Assembly: GCA_003648245.1 (NCBI GenBank)
Contig: QMOO01000029.1
Location: 1 to 10,710 of the forward strand
Direction: 5' to 3'
From: Caldisericota bacterium
GTDB lineage: Bacteria > Caldisericota > Caldisericia > B22-G15
DNA length: 10,710 nt
Shown here: positions 5,764 to 10,710 of the stretch, in pieces
How the letters are laid out: each line of letters begins with the position of its first letter
How positions within the stretch are numbered: the stretch's first letter is position 1
Notes under the pieces: generated by a model
Database searches by the model: none
What the model saw: the letters and a program-made list of their open reading frames with translations, nothing else
Told to the model about the DNA's origin: nothing
Translations under genes and position numbers: made by a program

Positions 5764-6602
5764 AAAAAATATTACTTTTAGTTTTTGTGGTGTTTTTAGT
5801 TTTAGCTCCCACTTTTGTTTTTGCTCGTGGAATCATTAAAGATAAGGGCGATGTCGTCGTTAAACCCGATGACATAGTTAGAGGAGATATTAAAGTTGGT
5901 GTTGGAAATGTCACTGTGTTTGGAAAAGTTTTTGGAAACATATCGGTGTTAAGAGGAGATATAATTCTTAAAGACAAAGCATTTGTAAGCGGAAATGTAG
6001 TAACGCTTGGTGGAAAAATCATTGAAGAGGGAGAGGCTGTAGTTAAAGGAAGGAAAATAGAGTTTCCACCTAAAAATAATATTCCTTATAAAAGGCCTCG
6101 TATTCCAGCATTTCTTCTTACAAATGAGGGGTTTGTGCTGAAAATAATTATAATCCTTATTCTATTAATATTCTCAGTGATATTTGCGGGTCTATTTAAA
6201 GAAGGATTTAGTAGTTTTGTCAATTTTTCAAGGAAAAATCTTATCCTATCATTACCTCTAGGAATAGTGGTCCTTACACTCCTTTTATATTTCACCCCTG
6301 AAAGAGCAATCTTTCCTTTTGGTCGAGCACTATTTCTACTTTACAACGGAATTATATATTTCTTGATCCTTATGGGTATGTCAATACTTTCTTATTTAGT
6401 CGGTGAAAAAATTCTTAAATTGTTACATCAAGAGGTTAAGAATGGCAATATAAAAGAAATTATAACTACGCTAATAGGTGGATTACTTATTTTACTTCTC
6501 ATACTTATTCCTAAAATTGGAATTTACTTGCTATCTATAACTGCTTCATTATCCTTTGGTGTTTCCTTTAGTTACTTAATTTATAAGATAATTAAATCTT
6601 AA
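5760..6602 (+). CDS. Secreted/membrane protein with bactofilin-like beta repeats
   Basis: The 280 aa product starts with a signal peptide (MKKILLLVFV..., cleavage likely after VFA at 22). Residues about 29-100 form short, regular beta repeats of the type G-D/N-I/V-x-V (GDVVV, GDIKVGVGNVTVFGKVFGNI, GDIIL, GNVVTLGGKI, GEAVVKG), resembling the bactofilin/polymer-forming beta-helix but placed outside the cytoplasmic membrane. A proline-rich linker (103-116) leads to four or five membrane helices (about 126-147, 161-179, 190-214, 233-253, 256-277). ATG at 5760 overlaps the previous stop (ATGA), with GGGAGG upstream. Co-transcription with a sigma factor suggests it senses or forms part of an envelope structure. 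The 3' end overlaps the convergent aminopeptidase by 11 bases. Confidence 0.8.
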   Translation: MKKILLLVFVVFLVLAPTFVFARGIIKDKGDVVVKPDDIVRGDIKVGVGNVTVFGKVFGNISVLRGDIILKDKAFVSGNVVTLGGKIIEEGEAVVKGRKIEFPPKNNIPYKRPRIPAFLLTNEGFVLKIIIILILLIFSVIFAGLFKEGFSSFVNFSRKNLILSLPLGIVVLTLLLYFTPERAIFPFGRALFLLYNGIIYFLILMGMSILSYLVGEKILKLLHQEVKNGNIKEIITTLIGGLLILLLILIPKIGIYLLSITASLSFGVSFSYLIYKIIKS

Positions 6603-7614
6603 AAATTTTATCTATTCTGGTTAAGTCCTTTGCACTATCTCTCTCTACCACAATTAAATCTTCTATTCTAACACCAAATTTGCCTGGTAGATATATTCCT
6701 GGTTCTACTGTAACTACCATACCGGTTTTTAGTTTACCCTCACCTCGTGGAGATAAGTATGGTTTTTCATGTATTTCAAGTCCTACACCATGTCCAAGAC
6801 TATGATTAAAAAATTCACCATAGCCGTTTTCTTTTATGTACTCTCTAACTTTTTTATCCAGCTCAACAACTCCCACGCCTTCTCTTATTCCGTCAATTCC
6901 AATTTTTTGAGCCTCTTCAACAATTTTAATAACTTTTTCTGCTTCCTTTGATATTTTTCCAAAGATCACTATCCTTGTGCAATCGGAATGATACCCATTA
7001 ACCACAGTTCCAAAATCAAATATAATTATGTCACCGTTTTTCAATCTTCTATTGGATGGCTTTCCGTGAGGTAATGCACCTCTTTCACCAAACAGAACAA
7101 TAAAATCAAATGCATTCTTTTCTCCTCCTCTTTTTCTCATCTGGTATTCAAGTTCTGCGCTAAGTTCCATCTCGGTGACATTTTCTTTGATAAATTTTAA
7201 TGTTTCCAAAAATGAGCTTTCGGCAATCCTTTGTGCTTTCTCTATATATTCAATTTCCTCTTGCCTTTTTATTATTCTCTTCTCTTCAATAACCTCTGTA
7301 AGAGGAATTAGTTCAAATTTTTCTTGAAGTTTATTATAGAAGGAAAATGGTATGGAATCTTCAAAAGCAAGTTTTTCTATAGAGTAATTTTCAAAAATAA
7401 AATCGATAATGGGTGGTTTATACTCTACAATCTCTATATCTTTGTAAACTTCTTCCTTCGCCTGCGTTGTGAATCTTCCATCAACCAACAATGTAAATTT
7501 TTGTCTATCATAAATAAGGAATCCTTCTTCACCAGAGAAATTTGTTAAATATCTAATATTTTCAATTTTAGTTATGAGAAAATGAGAGATTTCAACAGGT
7601 ATATTTAATTTCAT
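6592..7614 (-). CDS. M24 family Xaa-Pro aminopeptidase/dipeptidase
   Basis: This cytoplasmic metallopeptidase (pita-bread fold, two metal ions) removes or splits residues N-terminal to proline. The 340 aa product has an N-terminal creatinase-like domain (NIRYLTNFSGEEGF, about 19-32) and a catalytic domain with all five ligands: D200 (IIFDFG), D211 (YHSDCTR), H275 (GHGVGLEIHE), E304 (VEPGIY) and E318 (RIEDL). H183 (LPHGKP) and H282 complete the active site. The N-terminus is about 10-15 residues shorter than many homologues, but no in-frame start lies upstream. ATG at 7614 shares ATGA with the PilP-like stop and lacks a Shine-Dalgarno, implying coupling. Family members beside pil genes are often called pepQ/pepP; the sequence does not decide which. 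Confidence 0.93.
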   Translation of the reverse strand: MKLNIPVEISHFLITKIENIRYLTNFSGEEGFLIYDRQKFTLLVDGRFTTQAKEEVYKDIEIVEYKPPIIDFIFENYSIEKLAFEDSIPFSFYNKLQEKFELIPLTEVIEEKRIIKRQEEIEYIEKAQRIAESSFLETLKFIKENVTEMELSAELEYQMRKRGGEKNAFDFIVLFGERGALPHGKPSNRRLKNGDIIIFDFGTVVNGYHSDCTRIVIFGKISKEAEKVIKIVEEAQKIGIDGIREGVGVVELDKKVREYIKENGYGEFFNHSLGHGVGLEIHEKPYLSPRGEGKLKTGMVVTVEPGIYLPGKFGVRIEDLIVVERDSAKDLTRIDKIFKI

Positions 7615-7919
7615 GGAGAGAAGGGATCCTCTTTTCCTAATTCTTCTTCTGTAGTTTCAATTGGAGGTAAATCCATGTATCTTGCAGTTAATTCATCTTC
7701 AAGGTCAGTTATTTTATATTCCTTTAAAATGGAAGCCCTTGATTGTGTCTCTGTTCCTGTAGACGGTTTCTGAGAAGGGGGAGGTTTGAGATAAAGAAAA
7801 TAAAAGAGTCCTCCAGCAACAGCAAGAAGTAGAACAAAAGCAATTATAAGAACAGTTTCGTTCTTTCTTCTTTCCTTTGAAACTCCTTTTTTTACGACTA
7901 TTCTTCTTTCTTTTTCCAT
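7611..7919 (-). CDS. Short PilP-like inner-membrane protein ending at a DPF motif
   Basis: The 102 aa product has a basic N-terminus (1-20), one membrane helix (about 22-43), and a proline/threonine-rich periplasmic linker (45-60). The tail ends GKEDPFSP. In PilP and GspC-type linkers a (K/R)xDPF motif normally precedes the beta-rich domain that contacts the secretin; here the protein stops at that motif. Its position after PilM, PilN and PilO is the PilP slot, so this is probably a minimal PilP-like adaptor. ATG at 7919 is one base after the pilO stop, with AAGGAG seven bases upstream; an in-frame ATG at 7952 would overlap pilO and is rejected. The stop overlaps the aminopeptidase start by four bases. 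No frame after the stop resembles a lost domain. Confidence 0.7.
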   Translation of the reverse strand: MEKERRIVVKKGVSKERRKNETVLIIAFVLLLAVAGGLFYFLYLKPPPSQKPSTGTETQSRASILKEYKITDLEDELTARYMDLPPIETTEEELGKEDPFSP

Positions 7920-7920
7920 G

Positions 7921-8514
7921 CTAAGGCTCCTTTGCTGTAAATACACTTGCATTAAAGTTAAAATTAAGAATTCTTGGGCCTACTTCCTCACCCTCCGGTC
8001 CTCTAAAACCAGCTCCATATGTAACAGAAACTTTTTTTATGTGAAGTATTCTTGGGAAATTTTCAAGAGCTTTCATGATCTCTAATGCTTTTTTAAACTC
8101 TTCAGAGATTCCAAAGTTGAGTTGCATTTCATAGTACCCCTGTCTTTCCATCAATCTTGCCTTTGAAAAGTTCATTCCTCCTGCTCCACCTACAAGACTT
8201 AAATTAGATATTTCTACATCATTTTTCTTCCCAAACTCGTGAAATTGAACTAAAAGCCTTGCTATATCCTGGTCTTTAGGTAAAAGTACTCTAAGTTTTT
8301 CCATTTCGGTCTTCTCATTTTCTATGGCAAGTCTTATCCTATCTTCATTTTTCTTTATAAATACCAACTCATCTAATTTATCCCTTGCCTTCATAATCTC
8401 GTTATTTAAAGTTTTTATTTCTTCTATTTTTGGTTTCAGAAGTATCATATAAAAACTAACACCAATAGCTGCAAGAAGGATTATTAAGGTTACATACTTG
8501 GCAGAACCTTTCAT
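7921..8514 (-). CDS. pilO: Type IV pilus inner-membrane platform protein PilO
   Basis: PilO pairs with PilN in the periplasm to align the pilus motor with the outer-membrane channel. The 197 aa product has a short cytoplasmic start, one helix (about 7-26), a coiled coil (about 29-78), and a ferredoxin-like C-terminal domain ending NFNFNASVFTAKEP. RVLLPKDQDIARLLVQFHEFGKKNDV is the typical PilO segment joining coil and domain. A glycine-rich insert, LVGGAGGMNF (about 107-116), is a loop of unknown role. ATG at 8514 overlaps the pilN stop as ATGA, with GGAGG six bases upstream. It is followed one base later by the PilP-like gene. Confidence 0.85.
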   Translation of the reverse strand: MKGSAKYVTLIILLAAIGVSFYMILLKPKIEEIKTLNNEIMKARDKLDELVFIKKNEDRIRLAIENEKTEMEKLRVLLPKDQDIARLLVQFHEFGKKNDVEISNLSLVGGAGGMNFSKARLMERQGYYEMQLNFGISEEFKKALEIMKALENFPRILHIKKVSVTYGAGFRGPEGEEVGPRILNFNFNASVFTAKEP

Positions 8515-9080
8515 TTCTTACCTCCAATAGTCCATTTTGCCATTATGGTAAATGTTATCTTTTCTGTTTCCCCTGGTGTCATTCCCCTACCTCCTTGTTT
8601 ACCGAAACTGGACAGAAATACATCTGAAAACTGTGGAAATTGTTTAAGATGGAATAAAAGTTTCCCAAGGGTATAGTAATTGTCTGTGATTCCTGTCATC
8701 CTGACAAGCTTGGAATCTTTGTCTACCTCAAGAGAAGTCAAGTATGCATATTTGGGAAAATAAGCGCTCAATTCCTCAAAGAATACCGAGAATTTAACTT
8801 CCCCATTTATAAGTTTTTTCGTGGTAGATATGTAGTAGTTTAACTTTTTATCTATAGACAATTTCTCATTCTTAAGTTGTTCCATATCTTTATATTTCTC
8901 TATGTCAGAATTAAGGGATGCCAGTTGAGATCTTAAAATGTTAACCTTATTCCAATAGGTAAAGTATGTTAATCCTAAAGCAATAAGAAAGAATACAATT
9001 ATGATGATCATTGTGGTATCTGTCACTTCTTTTTTTCTCTTTTTCTTTACAGTAGGTAAGAGGTTTATTTTGATGTTCAT
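8511..9080 (-). CDS. pilN: Type IV pilus inner-membrane protein PilN
   Basis: PilN anchors PilM to the membrane and dimerises with PilO. The 189 aa product shows the defining INLLP motif at residues 5-9, which in characterised PilN inserts into a groove of PilM. A basic patch (KKKRKK), a helix (about 23-43), a coiled coil (about 45-80), and a C-terminal ferredoxin-like domain with FFEELSAYFPKYAYLTSLEVD and VRMTGITDNYYTLGKLLFHL follow. ATG at 9080 shares ATGA with the pilM stop and has GGGAGG five bases upstream. The order pilM-pilN-pilO is the standard one for the alignment complex. Confidence 0.9.
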   Translation of the reverse strand: MNIKINLLPTVKKKRKKEVTDTTMIIIIVFFLIALGLTYFTYWNKVNILRSQLASLNSDIEKYKDMEQLKNEKLSIDKKLNYYISTTKKLINGEVKFSVFFEELSAYFPKYAYLTSLEVDKDSKLVRMTGITDNYYTLGKLLFHLKQFPQFSDVFLSSFGKQGGRGMTPGETEKITFTIMAKWTIGGKK

Positions 9081-10255
9081 TTTTTCCTCCCTCTTTTTGT
9101 AATCGGCTCTGCTTTCTTCTCTTTTATTTCTTTTCTCGAAAACTTAATCCGCTTAGCTTTTTCAAGTCGTTCAATAGTTTCCCTCATGCTAAGACCTACA
9201 GATACAGAAAAGAATGGTGCCATATCCAGAAGATACTCCTCTGTGAAAAGTTTAGGATTGTAAACGACAGCTTTATACAAGAAATCGTTTAGTTTCGTTT
9301 CAACACCAAGAGTTGTTTTTATGTATTTAATTAAGCCCTTAAGTTTGGATGTTCCACCACCCATGATTATCTCAAAAGATTTACCAGAATAAGAAGGTAG
9401 TCCTCTGTAGTACATAACAGATCTTTTAAGCTCAAGCACAAACTCTTCAATGAGAGGCATTATTGAAGCTGTAACTTTAAATGTATCACTTTCTTTATCG
9501 ACATTCTCTAAATCCACATTACACATAGTGACAAGAAGGCTTTCTGCTTCCTTTTCGTTTGTTCCTATCTTATCAGATATTCCTTTTATCAATGTTCTGC
9601 CGCCAAAGGGAATTATTCTTGTAAATCTTAAAATTCCGTCTTCAATTATATTTATTGATGTAAAAGAATGCCCTGAATTTACAAGTACTATAATTGTATT
9701 CTTATACTCATCCTTAAGAATGTAATCTAGAAGTCTAAGTTCAGCAAATGATTCTATTTCAATTGCTACAGGTTCAAGTTTGGCTAACTTTATGGCTGCA
9801 ACAATGCTATTTATTATATCTAAGCTTGCAGCTGCTGCTATTACAGAGATTTTCTTCCCCTCGCTTTTTGGGCTTGCGCCTATAATTTGATAGTCAAAAG
9901 AGGCATCTTCTATTTTATAGGGGAGTACTTTACTCATTTCCCATTTTATTACTTCATCAAGCTCACTCTTTGGTAAATTATCCACAACAAGAGTCCTTAC
10001 AGTAACAAGCTGACCAGAAACTGCAGTTACCACTCTTTTGCCAATAAATGAGTACATTCTCATAAGAGTCCTTATGGCCTCTGCGATTTCATCAGGTTTG
10101 ACTATTTTTGCATTCTCAATAGAATCCTTCGGGGTAGGTAGAAGACCTATATTGACAAGATTTAACCCCTTGCCCGTTTCTCTAATTTGAGCAATTTTTA
10201 TATACCCTGAGCCTAAATCCAATCCAATAACAGGCGTTTTGCCAAATCCTCTCAT
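9077..10255 (-). CDS. pilM: Actin-like type IV pilus assembly ATPase PilM
   Basis: PilM is a cytoplasmic actin-fold protein that binds ATP and the PilN N-terminus. The 392 aa product has the phosphate-1 loop VIGLDLGSGYIKIAQI (about 9-24), a segment LPKSELDEVIKWEMSKVLPY typical of PilM subdomain 1C, phosphate-2 IIVLVNSGHSFTSINII (about 188-204), and the adenosine motif EIIMGGGTSKLKGLIKYI (about 295-312). At phosphate-2 the usual Asp is Asn193, an unexpected change. A lysine-rich tail (about 365-392) is extra. ATG at 10255 is preferred over GTG at 10261 because the GTG lies inside the AGGTAGGTG Shine-Dalgarno region. An extended -10 element just upstream could start transcription here. Confidence 0.93.
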   Translation of the reverse strand: MRGFGKTPVIGLDLGSGYIKIAQIRETGKGLNLVNIGLLPTPKDSIENAKIVKPDEIAEAIRTLMRMYSFIGKRVVTAVSGQLVTVRTLVVDNLPKSELDEVIKWEMSKVLPYKIEDASFDYQIIGASPKSEGKKISVIAAAASLDIINSIVAAIKLAKLEPVAIEIESFAELRLLDYILKDEYKNTIIVLVNSGHSFTSINIIEDGILRFTRIIPFGGRTLIKGISDKIGTNEKEAESLLVTMCNVDLENVDKESDTFKVTASIMPLIEEFVLELKRSVMYYRGLPSYSGKSFEIIMGGGTSKLKGLIKYIKTTLGVETKLNDFLYKAVVYNPKLFTEEYLLDMAPFFSVSVGLSMRETIERLEKAKRIKFSRKEIKEKKAEPITKRGRKK

Positions 10256-10274
10256 TTTCACCTACCTTTTTAAA

Positions 10275-10283
10275 ATTATAACA
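10275..10283 (-). promoter_or_regulatory. Extended -10 promoter upstream of pilM
   Basis: The minus strand reads TGTTATAAT, a perfect -10 hexamer with the extended TGn. The -35 is weak (TAGATT, 17-base spacer), as expected when TGn is present. The predicted start is about 10268, leaving a leader of roughly 13 bases that holds the pilM ribosome site. The element covers the stop codon of the prepilin peptidase gene, so pilM could be expressed independently of it. Confidence 0.45.
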
Positions 10284-10710
10284 TTAAACTTGTATAAAAT
10301 CTAATGATACTGTCGCCCCACATATAAATTATAATAGCAGAAAGGGACATAAATGGTCCAAAAGGTATAGGTGATTTTCTCTCTTTCTTTTTTGAAAGGA
10401 GAAGGTATATAGCAGGGAAGAAACCAAGAATAAAGGAAAGGATAAACCAGGGTATGATTTTAGGGAAACCAAGAGTTAAACCAATAAAAAAAGAGTATTT
10501 AAAATCTCCACCACCCATGCCGCCTTTCGAGACTAATATTATAATAGCAAAGATTAAAGGGGGTATAATCATGCCAGAAAAAGAAGAAACATAGCTCTTT
10601 TTAAGTATTACAAGAAGAATTTCAACGACAATTCCAACTATAATAAGAAAATCAGGAATTTCCATAAATTCTAAATCTATTAGTGAGATTACCAGAAGAA
10701 TAGAAAAGAA
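10276..10710 (-). CDS. Prepilin peptidase, A24 aspartic protease (5' end beyond window)
   Basis: This membrane aspartic protease cleaves and may N-methylate type IV prepilins. The visible 144 residues include GGMGGGDFK, the family's GxGDxK motif with one catalytic aspartate. The first methionine in view (10665-10663) is not the true start: the frame stays open to the window edge and encodes FFSILLVISLIDLEFMEIPDFL, where the LID aspartate and IPD correspond to the other catalytic site (family pattern D-x5-IPD/N). So the 5' part, probably including an N-terminal cytoplasmic or zinc domain, lies outside. Hydrophobic helices fill most of the segment, with KKKERK as a cytoplasmic loop. It ends 20 bases before pilM. 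Family names include pilD, comC and gspO; I cannot choose. Confidence 0.9.
   Translation of the reverse strand, partial: FFSILLVISLIDLEFMEIPDFLIIVGIVVEILLVILKKSYVSSFSGMIIPPLIFAIIILVSKGGMGGGDFKYSFFIGLTLGFPKIIPWFILSFILGFFPAIYLLLSKKKERKSPIPFGPFMSLSAIIIYMWGDSIIRFYTSLML

Noticed and set aside
5880..5962. Two RGD tripeptides 24 residues apart in the beta-repeat protein
   Set aside because: They fall at equivalent places of the G-D-I repeat and are explained by it; there is no reason to propose integrin-type adhesion.
5729..6295. Minus-strand open frames 5729-6022 and 6086-6295 opposite the beta-repeat gene
   Set aside because: The plus-strand gene has a signal peptide, a ribosome site and coupled start; the minus frames are shadows of its regular valine/glycine codons.
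6585..6600. AAGAT/ATCTT inverted repeat at the convergent gene ends
   Set aside because: Only five A/T-rich pairs with a six-base loop and no U-tract on either strand; too weak for a terminator and expected by chance at this base composition.
9450..9725. Plus-strand open frame opposite pilM
   Set aside because: Antisense to the conserved middle of PilM, without ribosome site or family features.
1..10710. Search for CRISPR repeats, tRNA genes, insertion sequences and attachment sites
   Set aside because: No regularly spaced repeat, cloverleaf with a conserved T-arm, transposase or flanking duplication was seen; coding density leaves no room for them.

Overview
The window is AT-rich, gene-dense bacterial DNA with lysine- and isoleucine-rich proteins. 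The complete type IV pilus inner-membrane set (PilM, PilN, PilO) points to a diderm or an early-branching pilus-bearing lineage. The low GC, short intergenic gaps and protein composition resemble thermophilic groups such as Caldisericum-like, Dictyoglomus-like or WOR-3-like bacteria. That placement is an impression only; no marker here fixes the taxon. No rRNA, tRNA, CRISPR array, transposase or integrase is visible, and no stretch over 300 bases lacks a gene.

Layout. (1) Bases 1-4818, minus strand, read right to left: era, a Tic20-like/DUF4870 membrane protein, an unrecognised multi-pass membrane protein, rpsF, ssb, rpsR, rplI, and dnaB, which runs off the left edge. This is the classic S6-SSB-S18-L9-DnaB translation/replication cluster with Era and two membrane proteins placed in front. 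Genes abut or overlap throughout, so one transcript is likely. (2) Bases 4878-6602, plus strand, divergent from era: an ECF-type sigma factor, a small two-helix membrane protein, and a secreted/membrane protein with bactofilin-like beta repeats. The three overlap or are coupled and look like one envelope-sensing unit. (3) Bases 6592-10710, minus strand: the C-terminal part of a prepilin peptidase (its 5' end lies beyond the right edge), then pilM, pilN, pilO, a short PilP-like protein and an M24 (Xaa-Pro) aminopeptidase. These form a tightly coupled pilus operon that converges on the sigma operon with an 11-base overlap of coding ends.

How they work together. Region 1 serves ribosome assembly (S6, S18, L9, Era) and replication (SSB, DnaB). 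Region 3 builds the cytoplasmic/inner-membrane platform of a type IV pilus or related secretion/competence machine, including the enzyme that matures the pilins. Region 2 probably regulates an envelope response. The least described item is the sigma/two-helix/beta-repeat trio. Other oddities are an apparently leaderless era transcript, an SSB without the usual terminal Phe, a PilP-like protein that stops at its DPF motif, and a hairpin just in front of rpsF.
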